A model generated the notes under the pieces. The model was not told the origin of the DNA. It did no database searches and saw only the letters and a program-made list of their open reading frames with translations. From Anaerolineales bacterium (GTDB lineage Bacteria; Chloroflexota; Anaerolineae; Anaerolineales; Villigracilaceae): 64,000 bases of DNA. The position numbers and the translations under genes are program-made. The number at the start of each line of letters is the position of its first letter. Position 1 is the first letter of the stretch. Below are positions 50,891 to 59,945 of the stretch, piece after piece. The stretch is taken from the NCBI GenBank assembly GCA_013140605.1, contig JABFSL010000030.1, forward strand, positions 1-64,000, written 5' to 3'.

Positions 50891-51460
50891 ATGGTTAATT
50901 CCACAGTGCAAGAATCAGATCAGGGTTTGATCCACGCCTGCCGCAATGGCGATGCCGCTGCGTGGGAACAGGTGTTGAATAAATATGAACGTCTGGTATT
51001 TTCAATCCCTTTGCGCTATGGACTCGACCGTGATGCCGCCGCCGATATCGCCCAGATCACATTCACCATCTTGATGCAAAGTCTGGATGAGTTGAGGGAA
51101 GACAGTCACCTGGGGGGGTGGCTTGCAACAGTGGCCCGGCGTCATACCTGGCGTTATCTTAAACGATCCAACCGCGAAGCTCCCCTTGAAAATAATGACC
51201 TGCCCGAAATCGAACCGTTATTTGGCGATTCCGGCGGCAACCCAATCGATCAATTTGAGCTGACAGAATGGGTGGATCAGGGGTTATCCAAAATCGATGA
51301 ACGCTGCCGCGACCTCCTTCGCGCGCTTTATTTCGACACCCAACAAACTTCCTATGCGGAATTGGCAGAACGTTTACACCTGCCGCTCGGAAGTATTGGT
51401 CCCACCCGCGCCCGTTGTCTTGAACGGCTTAAACAGATTTTGCAGGAAAACCAAAGCTGA
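50891..51460 (+). CDS. ECF-type sigma factor
   Basis: A 189-aa sigma-70-family factor with region 2 (GLIHACRNGDAAAWEQVL, AADIAQITFTILMQSL) and region 4 (CRDLLRALYFDTQQTSYAELAERL, IGPTRARCLERL). Region 3 is lacking, as in ECF sigmas. It heads an operon with a soluble anti-sigma-like protein, a TPR-CHAT protease and a secreted subtilase. Such factors are normally held inactive by the adjacent gene product and redirect RNA polymerase on release. Confidence 0.93.
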   Translation: MVNSTVQESDQGLIHACRNGDAAAWEQVLNKYERLVFSIPLRYGLDRDAAADIAQITFTILMQSLDELREDSHLGGWLATVARRHTWRYLKRSNREAPLENNDLPEIEPLFGDSGGNPIDQFELTEWVDQGLSKIDERCRDLLRALYFDTQQTSYAELAERLHLPLGSIGPTRARCLERLKQILQENQS

Positions 51461-51545
51461 AAAATATCATTTTTATTTGTATGTATTTTCTGGCCGGAGA
51501 AAAGGCATTTATAAGTAGATAACCACATACTCTGCTGGAGACAAT

Positions 51546-52172
51546 ATGGAAAAAAACCCCCTTAATTTCGAACGCCTGGCTGATTGGATGGATGGCCGTC
51601 TTTCTGAAGAAGAATCCGCCGCGATAACAAAACAACTGGAATCTGCTGATGAGGCCACCCGCAAGAACGCCGAATGGCTGAGCGTTTTCGCCAAAGCGAG
51701 AAAGGCCGCTGTTCAAACATCCCCGCCTGCCGAATTACACACAGAATTAATGCGCCGCTTTAAGGCGTACTCCCGCGACCATCAGCAACCGGGCTTTTTT
51801 AAGCGTTTGGCTGCCACATTGACCTTTGACAGCGGCATGCAATTAGCCACCTCTGGCTTGCGTTCAGCCGGGTCGTCATCCTCACAACGCCAGATCGTTT
51901 ATTCATCCGATGTGGCAGACATAATCCTAAACTTCCAACCCCGCCTCCACGATAAAAATGTTGACATCGTGGGTCAATTCCTTCCCACTGATGTTTCCCT
52001 CACTGGACCGTTCAGTATTCAACTGCTTCAAGGCAATACTGAGTTGAAATTGATCACGGTTGATGATATTGGTGAATTTAGCATTGAGTCTGTCCCGCCG
52101 GGTGTGTATACAATGATTCTGAATGCTGAACAAGTCGAGGTTTTGATTTTTACAGAGGAGATACACTTATAG
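51546..52172 (+). CDS. Soluble anti-sigma-like protein
   Basis: A 208-aa protein with no membrane helix. The N-terminus (ERLADWMDGRLSEEESAAI, ATRKNAEWLSVF) looks like an anti-sigma/zf-HC2-type helical domain without the zinc ligands. The C-terminus (IVGQFLPTD ... VDDIGEFSIESVPPGVYTM) is a carboxypeptidase-regulatory-like beta-sandwich. The ~30-residue Ser/Gln linker (LRSAGSSSSQRQI) between them is exposed-looking and would suit proteolysis. It ends 2 bp before the TPR-CHAT start. Cleavage by the CHAT protease to free the sigma factor is the working idea. Confidence 0.7.
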   Translation: MEKNPLNFERLADWMDGRLSEEESAAITKQLESADEATRKNAEWLSVFAKARKAAVQTSPPAELHTELMRRFKAYSRDHQQPGFFKRLAATLTFDSGMQLATSGLRSAGSSSSQRQIVYSSDVADIILNFQPRLHDKNVDIVGQFLPTDVSLTGPFSIQLLQGNTELKLITVDDIGEFSIESVPPGVYTMILNAEQVEVLIFTEEIHL

Positions 52173-52174
52173 TA

Positions 52175-55060
52175 ATGGCAGATATTGATGATTCAGAAAT
52201 AAGCCAGGAACTCCTTGATACCTTGTTAAATTTGCCGACCCATGACGAGAAGTCGGTTTTTTTGCATTCTAAAAACCTTCTTAATGAAGAAGGTTTGCTG
52301 CTATTATTGGATGAGGCATCCTATTTGGTGGGGAATGACCCCGGCATGGCAAGACGGCTGGCCATCCTTTGCGAGGATTTTTCCGGGAGCGTGTCTGCTC
52401 CAATCATTGTCCCACGCTCCATTTATATCCGCGCCCAGACTCATGCGATCAATGCCGAATATGAGACAGCCCTCTCCCTGATTGCCTCAGCCCGCGAAGG
52501 ATATGAGGCTTTAGGATGTGATCTTGATGCTTTACGCACCAATCTGGGACTCATTCATGTGCTTCAAGAATTAGGCCGCTATCAGGAAGCTTTGGATGCC
52601 GGCAGGGTGATCCTGGATGCTCTTGAAGATGCCATACAGCCAGAGATCGCTCAAGTCTCGCCCGAACGCAGTCAGATCGCTGCCACTGCCTACCAGAATA
52701 CAGGCAGATGCTACGAGCAAATGGGACGCTATGATGAAGCGCTCAGCGCCTACGCTTCTGCTGAGTCGCTCTTCCTTGCGCTGGATATGACCGATCGCAT
52801 CGGTGACATTAGTAATAATCGAGGCATTGTCCTCTTGGGACTGGGCCGCGGGCGGGATGCGCTAACAGCTTTTGAAAAGGCGGAATCCATTTTTGCCGAG
52901 GCTGGCGAGACGTTATATCAGGCCCAGGCTCAGATAAATATCGGCGATGCGAGTCTTATGCTTGGGAGCTACACGCATGGACTCGATTCTTTCGAGCACG
53001 CCCGCCGCCTGCTCACCCCCCTTGAGGCACTGGCCGATAAACACGTTCTCCTCCTTGATATGGCGGATGCATATTTAACCCTTAATTTAAATGCTGAAGC
53101 CTTGGATGCCTATCGGGAAGCCGATGATCTATTACGGACAGCCGGAATGACCCATGACCGGGCACGGGCATTGTGGGGAATGGGGTCAGCGCTTATCGCT
53201 CAATTGTATTTTGAAGAAGCAGGGCAAATTTTGGCTGAGGCCGAAGCGTTGTTTTCCCTCGCCAATAACATACCCCTGCTCTCGAATGTTATTCTGGAGC
53301 GGGCGTTTTTGCTCGCGGCCCGCGGTGACCGTGATACTGCCCTGTCTTTGGCTGGTAAAGCGCTTGCCCTGGTATCAAACGATGATTGGCCCATCCAGCA
53401 GGCGTATGCCCACCTGCGCATTGCCGATCTTTCGCTGCCCAATACAAAGGAAGCAGAAACACACCTGCTTAGCGCCCAGAATTTATCGGATCGACTGGCT
53501 CTGCCAAATTTACGCTCCCGACTTAACCAACGGCTTGGTCATCTGAATTTGCTGATGGGCAAACCTGAAAAAGCGCAAAAGATTCTACAGGATGCCGTTG
53601 ATGAAATAGAACAGTTGCGGGATGTGCTCAAACATGAAATGGCGCGAACCTCATTTCTTCGAGACAAGACTGCCGTTTATGAAGATCTGGTCCAATTGCA
53701 CCTTGAGCGCGAAGATAAAGAGGGGATGGAACGAGCGTATGCGGTGGTCGAGCGGGCCAAATCCCGCACACTGGTGGACCTCATTACTGGCATCGTAAAT
53801 GCCCGGGCGGCGATCCCTGCTGATCTGGAACTGGCGACCAGATTACAGTCGAGTCAGACCGAGTTGAATTCCATCTACAACGAATTATTGAGCAGCGATC
53901 AGAAAACCAATATCCAGGAAATTTATTCCCGCGCTGTCAAACTGGAGCGGGAAATCAATCGCCTGCGCCTGCAAGCCACGGAGACAGCCTCAACAGCATC
54001 CGATCAATTTGGCATTCCATTATCGCCTGACTCATTGAACGATCAACTTTCTCCCGATGCCATTTTACTGACTTACTATATCTGCGGCGATGAGGTGCTG
54101 GCTTTTGTCCAGGCTCATGGCAAATTGCAGGTTGCCCGCCGTATTTGCAGCGCCAGTTCAGTGCAGGGACATTTGCAAAAACTTGCCATGCAGTGGGATC
54201 GCTTCCGGGCGGGCGGCGATTTTGTTGCCAAACACATGCAGCAGCTTGAACAGTCAACGCGGCGCATATTGGCGGCGCTTTATGACGAGCTTGTCAAACC
54301 AATCGAGACATTGTGGAGCGGCGATCTTGATACGAACAAGGCTGCGAGACTTGTCATTGTGCCGCATGGCGCGCTCCACCAGGTTCCGTTCCATGCCCTG
54401 TTCGATGGCACTCACTATCTGATCGACCGATTTGAAATTTCATACGCGCCAAGCCAGACTGTTTGGGCGCTGTGTCAAAACCGGGCCGCGTCGGCCTCAA
54501 ACAGAGCGCTGCTGATCGGCGTGGCAGATGACTTGATCCCTGCGGCGGAAACCGAAGTATGGGCGATTGCTAGGCAAATTGATAACTCCATTGTTCATAC
54601 TGACAAGTCACAGGCCACATTGGCGACATTCCAAACTGAGGCGCCTGGCTGCAGCATTCTCCATCTGGCTTGTCATGGATTGTTCCGCGCAGATAACCCC
54701 ATGTTTTCATCGCTTAAATTACATGACGGCTGGTTAAGAGCGGCCGATATAATGCAGCTTGATCTTAGCGGGGCTTTGGTCACATTGAGCGCCTGTGAAT
54801 CAGGCCGCAGTCAGGTTATTCCCGGAGATGAGATCATCGGGTTGACACGGGCCTTTTTGGGAGCGGGCGCATCCACGTTGGTGGTCAGCCTTTGGCTGGT
54901 GCAGGATGAAACAACGGTCTCCTTGATGGAGAACTGGTACACGCAACTGAAAGATGGGACGGGGCGGGCCGGAGCTTTGCGCGCTGCGCAGCTTGCGGTA
55001 AAAGCGGCCCATCCCCACCCATATTACTGGGCGCCTTTTGTTTTAGTTGGCCAGGGCTGA
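52175..55060 (+). CDS. TPR-CHAT caspase-like protease
   Basis: A 961-aa protein. Residues 1 to about 500 are TPR repeats (NTGRCYEQMGRYDEALSAY, NNRGIVLLGLGRGRDALTAF). A coiled linker (SSQTELNSIYNELLSSD) leads to the C-terminal CHAT domain (about 630-961). The catalytic dyad is visible: His in ILHLACHGLFRADN and Cys in VTLSACESGRSQVIPGDEI. The end, HPHPYYWAPFVLVGQG, is typical of the family. CHAT proteases such as Csx29 cleave specific partners after a signal reaches the TPR part. The gene is 2 bp from the anti-sigma-like gene. Confidence 0.93.
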   Translation: MADIDDSEISQELLDTLLNLPTHDEKSVFLHSKNLLNEEGLLLLLDEASYLVGNDPGMARRLAILCEDFSGSVSAPIIVPRSIYIRAQTHAINAEYETALSLIASAREGYEALGCDLDALRTNLGLIHVLQELGRYQEALDAGRVILDALEDAIQPEIAQVSPERSQIAATAYQNTGRCYEQMGRYDEALSAYASAESLFLALDMTDRIGDISNNRGIVLLGLGRGRDALTAFEKAESIFAEAGETLYQAQAQINIGDASLMLGSYTHGLDSFEHARRLLTPLEALADKHVLLLDMADAYLTLNLNAEALDAYREADDLLRTAGMTHDRARALWGMGSALIAQLYFEEAGQILAEAEALFSLANNIPLLSNVILERAFLLAARGDRDTALSLAGKALALVSNDDWPIQQAYAHLRIADLSLPNTKEAETHLLSAQNLSDRLALPNLRSRLNQRLGHLNLLMGKPEKAQKILQDAVDEIEQLRDVLKHEMARTSFLRDKTAVYEDLVQLHLEREDKEGMERAYAVVERAKSRTLVDLITGIVNARAAIPADLELATRLQSSQTELNSIYNELLSSDQKTNIQEIYSRAVKLEREINRLRLQATETASTASDQFGIPLSPDSLNDQLSPDAILLTYYICGDEVLAFVQAHGKLQVARRICSASSVQGHLQKLAMQWDRFRAGGDFVAKHMQQLEQSTRRILAALYDELVKPIETLWSGDLDTNKAARLVIVPHGALHQVPFHALFDGTHYLIDRFEISYAPSQTVWALCQNRAASASNRALLIGVADDLIPAAETEVWAIARQIDNSIVHTDKSQATLATFQTEAPGCSILHLACHGLFRADNPMFSSLKLHDGWLRAADIMQLDLSGALVTLSACESGRSQVIPGDEIIGLTRAFLGAGASTLVVSLWLVQDETTVSLMENWYTQLKDGTGRAGALRAAQLAVKAAHPHPYYWAPFVLVGQG

Positions 55061-55207
55061 CCAACAATTGTATTTTTCAGCGTTCCAACAGGCATTTACT
55101 GGATATAGTCACTATTAAAGATCCATGGAAAGGCCGTAACTTTTTGCCTCCTAATACGACAAATAAGAGAGTATACGACCAGTCTATCCTGCCTAAAGGT
55201 TACCGTT

Positions 55208-56521
55208 ATGCACACTAAATTCATTTTGCGTCACTCCATAAATGTTGCGTTGCGATTAACGGTCTTCGCAACCTTTTTATTAAGTTTTGTCTGGGTCTCT
55301 CCGACCCGTCATGTGCTTGCGGATGGGGGAAGTTTCAAGCCTGGTGAAGTAATTGTCAAACTGGACCCGCTGACTGGCGCCGAAATCGAAGATATTAATG
55401 CGACTTATGGTACAACAACGCTAAAATCACTTGACATGCTTCCTGATATTTATCTTCTGGAATTACCCTCTGGCCGCGATGCCCACATTGCATCAGAAGA
55501 CATGGGACTTGACACGAGATTGGAATTTGCCGAACCTAATTTTATTAGCCAGGCTCCCGAGGCCAATCCGCGCGGAACATCCCGCTGGAGTGGGCTGGAT
55601 CCCGCGCCCTACGTCAGCCAGTACGCTGACAGTTTGATCCATTTAAACCAGGTATCAGCTATCAGCCGTGGAGCAGGGTCCGTAGTTGCGGTTTTGGACA
55701 CTGGCGTTCAACTCGATCATCCCGCCTTATCATCCAATTTTACGCTCATACAATATGACTTCATTGATGGTGACGCTGTGCCGGAAGATATCTTTAGCTT
55801 TGTGGATAGCAATGGCAATGGCCTCGTTGATGAGGCCACTGGTCATGGTACGCATGTAGCTGGTGTTATTCATCTGGTGGCGCCTGAAGCGCAGATCATG
55901 CCGCTGCGCGTGCTCGATTCAAATGGCGATGGTGATATTTTCACACTCGCCGAAGCGATGGTATTTGCCATCAAGAATGGGGCAAACGTAATTAACCTAA
56001 GCCTGGGAACCCAGGATAAATCCGATATACTGAAAAATGTGGTTCGTGAAGCGACACATAATGGTGTTGTAGTGGTAGCGGCGGCAGGAAATTTAAACAG
56101 CAAGGAAGCCCAGTACCCCGCAGCCGACAATTGCGCCTTATCGGTAACGTCTGTCGGTCCGTTGGGAGTCAAATCTGATTTTGCGAATTTTGACGCGAAG
56201 GTTGATTTTGCCGCGCCCGGCGAATCGATCTATAGCGCCTTTCCAAAGGATGGTTACGCCTCCTGGAGCGGAACATCCATGGCAACACCTTTTGTGGCTG
56301 GGCAGGCCGCTCTGATCCACAGCCTATCCCCTGCTTTGAATCCTCAGGAGATTGCCAATATTATGGGTGAAACTTCGCACTCCCTGGATCCACTTAATCT
56401 GTTATATAAAGGAAAACTTGGCAAAGGGTTAATTGATATTGATGGTAGTCTTGAGCTTGCTCTCAACGCAACTTTCCCCATAGTCAATCACGGATTAATT
56501 GGAGCAAGCTGCATTAAATAA
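55208..56521 (+). CDS. Secreted S8 subtilase
   Basis: A 437-aa exported serine protease. A signal peptide (LRLTVFATFLLSFVWV) and I9-like propeptide (GEVIVKLDPLTGAEIEDINA) are followed by the catalytic domain with Asp in VVAVLDTGVQLDHPAL, His in GHGTHVAGVIH, the oxyanion Asn in VVAAAGNLNS and Ser in SGTSMATPFVAGQAA. AAAGG precedes the start. It lies 147 bp after the CHAT gene and ends at a clear terminator, so it may be the last gene of that operon or a target of the sigma factor. Confidence 0.92.
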   Translation: MHTKFILRHSINVALRLTVFATFLLSFVWVSPTRHVLADGGSFKPGEVIVKLDPLTGAEIEDINATYGTTTLKSLDMLPDIYLLELPSGRDAHIASEDMGLDTRLEFAEPNFISQAPEANPRGTSRWSGLDPAPYVSQYADSLIHLNQVSAISRGAGSVVAVLDTGVQLDHPALSSNFTLIQYDFIDGDAVPEDIFSFVDSNGNGLVDEATGHGTHVAGVIHLVAPEAQIMPLRVLDSNGDGDIFTLAEAMVFAIKNGANVINLSLGTQDKSDILKNVVREATHNGVVVVAAAGNLNSKEAQYPAADNCALSVTSVGPLGVKSDFANFDAKVDFAAPGESIYSAFPKDGYASWSGTSMATPFVAGQAALIHSLSPALNPQEIANIMGETSHSLDPLNLLYKGKLGKGLIDIDGSLELALNATFPIVNHGLIGASCIK

Positions 56522-56586
56522 TTCACCCTGTCATGTCGTTGGTTTTTCGTAGGGCGAGTTAAATGATCTTTCCATTTGTTTGCAAA

Positions 56587-56617
56587 GGAGACACGCAAAA
56601 TGCGCGTCTCCTTTTTT
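56587..56617 (+). terminator. Rho-independent terminator after the subtilase
   Basis: GGAGACACGC and GCGCGTCTCC pair with one mismatch over 10 bp around AAAAT, followed by six T. It lies 66 bp past the subtilase stop and ends the sigma/CHAT/subtilase region. Confidence 0.9.
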
Positions 56618-56775
56618 AATACATTTTGTTATCAAAAAACTTTCCGATACCAATATTCGAATCAATTCTACCAATTTGTATTTTTTGACATTCATCAGTG
56701 CATTTGTCTTTAAAGAAACGTTAACAAAGTAAATGATTGTTAATATTCAAACTTATTTTCTCCCGGAGCAACCTG

Positions 56776-57597
56776 ATGATTGACACATTATCCATTGGCA
56801 TGTTAGTTGAAGATCGGTACAAAGCCCAATCTCAACCTGCTGGCATGATTAGCGCCTTGCAAGCCTGCGGACACCGGGTGACCTTGCTCGATCCTCAATC
56901 ATCCTCATACGAAGCGGGAAATAATTCCTGGCTCAGCAAGTTTGACCTGATCATCGCCAGAGGCCGCAGCCTTGGATTGCTTTATCTACTCGCCTGGGCT
57001 GAAGCGCAAGGGGTACCGACCATCAACCGGCGCGCCGCCATTGCATCAGTCCACAACAAGGCCGAAATGGCGGTTGCGCTTGCTGGCAGAAATTTCCCCA
57101 CACCGCGCACATTCCTTGGCCCGGTTAACACGCTTACCTGTCAGGTTCCTGATTCATGCTACCCGGTGATCTTCAAGCCGATCTTCGGTGATAACAGCAA
57201 TGGATTGCGCGTTGTCCAAAACTCTGCTGAAATTGAAGGTTTGCATTGGCCTGAGGCAACAGCGCTTGTTCAACAATATTTACCAAGTGATGGCTGCGAT
57301 CTGAAGTTATATGGAATAGGTGATCGGATATGGGTTGTCCGCAAGCCGGCTTCATTTTCCCCGGACTTAATTTCCAATTCAAAACTTCAAATCGAATGTC
57401 TCCCCACCACTCAGGCATTGGGCGAGCTGGGATATGAATGCGGAAAACTTTTTGGTTTGGATTTCTATGGAGTGGATTGCATCCACACACCGGATGGCCT
57501 GGTTGTCATCGAAGTGAATGACTTTCCAAATTACACTGGTTTGACTGGCATCGGCAGGGAATTAGCCAACTACGCTGTTCATCGAGCCATACATTAA
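56776..57597 (+). CDS. ATP-grasp ligase 1 (RimK-like)
   Basis: About 273 aa from the ATG giving MIDTLSIGML, which has GGAG in range; the track's TTG start is 39 bp earlier. The ATP-grasp pattern is visible: NKAEMAVALAGRNFPTPRTF, the Lys-binding YPVIFKPIFGDNSNGLRV, DLKLYGIGDRIWVVRK and the metal-binding VVIEVNDFPNYTG. RimK-like enzymes join a carboxylate to an amine through an acyl phosphate. It opens a group with two more ATP-grasp genes. Substrate unknown. Confidence 0.85.
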   Translation: MIDTLSIGMLVEDRYKAQSQPAGMISALQACGHRVTLLDPQSSSYEAGNNSWLSKFDLIIARGRSLGLLYLLAWAEAQGVPTINRRAAIASVHNKAEMAVALAGRNFPTPRTFLGPVNTLTCQVPDSCYPVIFKPIFGDNSNGLRVVQNSAEIEGLHWPEATALVQQYLPSDGCDLKLYGIGDRIWVVRKPASFSPDLISNSKLQIECLPTTQALGELGYECGKLFGLDFYGVDCIHTPDGLVVIEVNDFPNYTGLTGIGRELANYAVHRAIH

Positions 57598-57627
57598 TAC
57601 GGAACTATAAATCGAGGAGTAAATAAA

Positions 57628-58473
57628 ATGAAAATAGCCTTCATAATAACCCACCATCCGCCGACCCGGCCAAGCCCCATCATACCGGAAGCGATCCGTC
57701 TGCTGTCTGAATGGGGTGTGAATGTTGATGTGATCTGTCCCGAAGAACAAATGACAGACTTGTCGAAAGTGCGGGTGGAACACGATTTGTATGTTCTTAA
57801 ATCTGGAACGGAACTTGCCTTAAGCATGGCGGGCATTCTGCATGTTGGCGGGGCAACCATCCTTAATCCCTACCCCGTTGCAGAAATGCTGCGCGACAAG
57901 ATCATGACCAGTCACATTCTGCAGGCGGCAGGTGTACCCACACCGGACGCATTTGTAACCGCAGATCCCAAACAACTTATACCGCTTCTTGATGATGGTC
58001 CGATCGTGGTCAAGCCTTATCGCGGTTCACAGGGGCGGGGCGTTCGCGTTATCCGCACTGCCAACGAATTGAACGAGACAACATCTGAAGATGGTTTTCT
58101 CTTCGCGCAGCGCTATTACGAACCCCAAGGTCTGGACAAAAAGATCTATGTGATCGGCGATCAGGTCTACGGTGTCAAGCGAGTCTGGCCGCCACGCACC
58201 TATGAAGAAAAATTGGGCGAACCATTCACCATCAGCCCAGATCTCCATGAGATCGCGATCAAATGCGGCCGGGCATTCGGTATTGGTTTATATGGATTCG
58301 ATGTAATCGAAAATAACGGCCGTTCATATGTAGTGGATATGTCCAGCTTCCCGGGCTTCAAAGGCGTGCCCAACGCCGCCTTACGCCTGGCCGATTACAT
58401 TTATTCCGCCGGCGAGCGCGTCTTAAGCGGCACCCCGCTTTTCCCAACGCTAAGAAAGGATGCTTTGGTATGA
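57628..58473 (+). CDS. ATP-grasp ligase 2 (RimK-like)
   Basis: A 281-aa enzyme with MLRDKIMTSHILQAAGVPTP, the nucleotide-binding PIVVKPYRGSQGRGVRVI, KKIYVIGDQVYGVKR and the metal-binding YVVDMSSFPGFKGVPNA. It is closer to ATP-grasp 3 (same VEHDLY/VAHDLY and FPGxKGVP patterns) than to ATP-grasp 1. Asp replaces the more usual Glu-Val-Asn metal triad (VVDMSS), which may alter metal binding. AGGAG precedes the ATG. The stop overlaps the next start by 4 bp. Confidence 0.87.
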   Translation: MKIAFIITHHPPTRPSPIIPEAIRLLSEWGVNVDVICPEEQMTDLSKVRVEHDLYVLKSGTELALSMAGILHVGGATILNPYPVAEMLRDKIMTSHILQAAGVPTPDAFVTADPKQLIPLLDDGPIVVKPYRGSQGRGVRVIRTANELNETTSEDGFLFAQRYYEPQGLDKKIYVIGDQVYGVKRVWPPRTYEEKLGEPFTISPDLHEIAIKCGRAFGIGLYGFDVIENNGRSYVVDMSSFPGFKGVPNAALRLADYIYSAGERVLSGTPLFPTLRKDALV

Positions 58474-59666
58474 AAACCTTAATCATTGGCACAGGAAAGA
58501 TCGGTTGCGGATTTGCAGGTCAGTTAATGCGCGCGTCTGGGCATGAAGTTGTCTTCGCCAGTCGAAACCCAGCCATGGTGGATTATTTCAACCGCATTGG
58601 CAGTTATCGCGTGCGCCTGGCTGCGGGGCAAAACGCCGAGGAGCACCTTATCGATCAAACACGGGCAGTCTCCACCTCCAACAAAAAAGAAATGGCCGAT
58701 GAATTGACAAGCGCCGATCTGATCATCACCGCTGTCGGAGCGGGACAGTTGGCCAAAATCGCCCCCATGCTGGCTGATGGATTACGCGGTCGCACCACGC
58801 CGGTAAATGTTCTGGCCTTCGAGAATATGACCAACGCTGGAAGTTATCTCCGACAATTGATCGCCGATAACCTGCCGCGCGATCATTCGCTCGCAGAACA
58901 TGGTTTTTCCAGCGTGCTTGTCAGCCGCGCGGTATCACAACAATTGGGAGATCCAACCAGCGACGATCTGATCACCTTCATTGGCGATCCCATAGATACA
59001 TGGGTTGTGGATAATGCGGCCCTTTGTCAGTCGCTGCCCGCGACACAGGGAATGATCGTTACAGAAAATTTCGAGGCCTGGATTCAACGCAAATTGTACA
59101 CATACAGCGCCGGCCACGCGATCACTGCGTATCTGGGTTATCTAAAAGGGTATCACTACATCCACACCGCCATTCGCGATCATGAAATCAGAAACGCGGT
59201 ACTCTCCGCCATGAAGGAAGGTCAACGCGGTTTGGATGCGCGCTATGGTCATGAAATTGCAGGCAGTACCCGTGACTTGCTGGATATCATTTCCCGCTTT
59301 GATAATGCGTCACTCAATGACCCAATTACACGGGTGGGACGCGATCCAAAACGCAAGCTGGGATGTGATGACCGTCTTGTAGGTGCCGCGCGTCTGGCTG
59401 AAAAGGCTGGAGTTAATCCAGAGATGCTGGCTTTTGGAGTTGCCGCCGCCCTCTTCTTTGATAACCCAGACGACCCTTCAGCCGCCGATCTGCAACACGC
59501 GATCAGAATTATTGGGGCAGGCTCCGCGCTTCGTCAGGTGAGCGGTTTGGATCCAAGCCGCGGGGTGGGAAGATTGATCGCAGATTTTTGGAAACAACTG
59601 TCGGCTGGCTGGCGAAGCGGTAATCAGCTTTTGAGTCTCAACTCGATGGTATGGGCCTGGAGTTAA
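58470..59666 (+). CDS. Mannitol-1-phosphate-dehydrogenase-like enzyme
   Basis: A 398-aa polyol dehydrogenase of the long-chain mannitol dehydrogenase family. The N-terminal NAD(P) fold is LIIGTGKIGCGFAGQLM. VLAFENMTNAGSYLRQL and the substrate region with KLYTYSAGHAITAYLGYLKG, containing the expected Lys-x5-His type residues, follow. The best-known reaction is mannitol-1-phosphate to fructose-6-phosphate. In this setting it may reduce or oxidise a sugar-acid part of a product assembled by the ATP-grasp enzymes (inference). Start overlaps ATP-grasp 2. Confidence 0.85.
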   Translation: MKTLIIGTGKIGCGFAGQLMRASGHEVVFASRNPAMVDYFNRIGSYRVRLAAGQNAEEHLIDQTRAVSTSNKKEMADELTSADLIITAVGAGQLAKIAPMLADGLRGRTTPVNVLAFENMTNAGSYLRQLIADNLPRDHSLAEHGFSSVLVSRAVSQQLGDPTSDDLITFIGDPIDTWVVDNAALCQSLPATQGMIVTENFEAWIQRKLYTYSAGHAITAYLGYLKGYHYIHTAIRDHEIRNAVLSAMKEGQRGLDARYGHEIAGSTRDLLDIISRFDNASLNDPITRVGRDPKRKLGCDDRLVGAARLAEKAGVNPEMLAFGVAAALFFDNPDDPSAADLQHAIRIIGAGSALRQVSGLDPSRGVGRLIADFWKQLSAGWRSGNQLLSLNSMVWAWS

Positions 59667-59705
59667 ATATCCGCACCGTTCATAAATTTGGAAAGGATGA
59701 TTGCC

Positions 59706-59942
59706 ATGATTATTCAAAATAATTTTGCCGTCAAAGATGAAACTGACAGCCTGGAAAATTTGATCGAAGAAATTTCTGTAAGCCTGGGCGGGGTACTATC
59801 CCACGAGCGGATCGCACAAGTTGTGACTGAAATTGCCTCTGATTACCAGAATGCCACAGTGACTTCATTTGTACCAATATTCATTCAGCGATATGCCCAT
59901 GAAAGATTAGGTAAAGAAATACAACACAACAAAGCGAGGTAA
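59706..59942 (+). CDS. Small three-helix protein
   Basis: About 78 aa from the ATG giving MIIQNNFAVK, with AAAGGA about 8 nt upstream; earlier starts are too close to that site. The helical pattern SHERIAQVVTEIASDYQNATVTSFVPIFIQRYAHERL resembles the 'three-helix bundle dimerization' proteins of actinobacteria. It sits between the dehydrogenase and ATP-grasp 3, 3 bp before the latter. It could be a carrier, an assembly factor or, less likely, a substrate peptide for the ATP-grasp enzymes. Confidence 0.7.
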   Translation: MIIQNNFAVKDETDSLENLIEEISVSLGGVLSHERIAQVVTEIASDYQNATVTSFVPIFIQRYAHERLGKEIQHNKAR

Positions 59943-59945
59943 ACC

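Noticed and set aside
50891-56521. A true type III-E CRISPR locus
   Set aside because: No Cas7-11-like gene or repeats within the window; only the signalling parts resemble it.
59706-59942. Small protein as a confirmed graspetide precursor
   Set aside because: No core motif of alternating Thr and acidic residues; pattern fits a helical protein. Kept only as a testable alternative.
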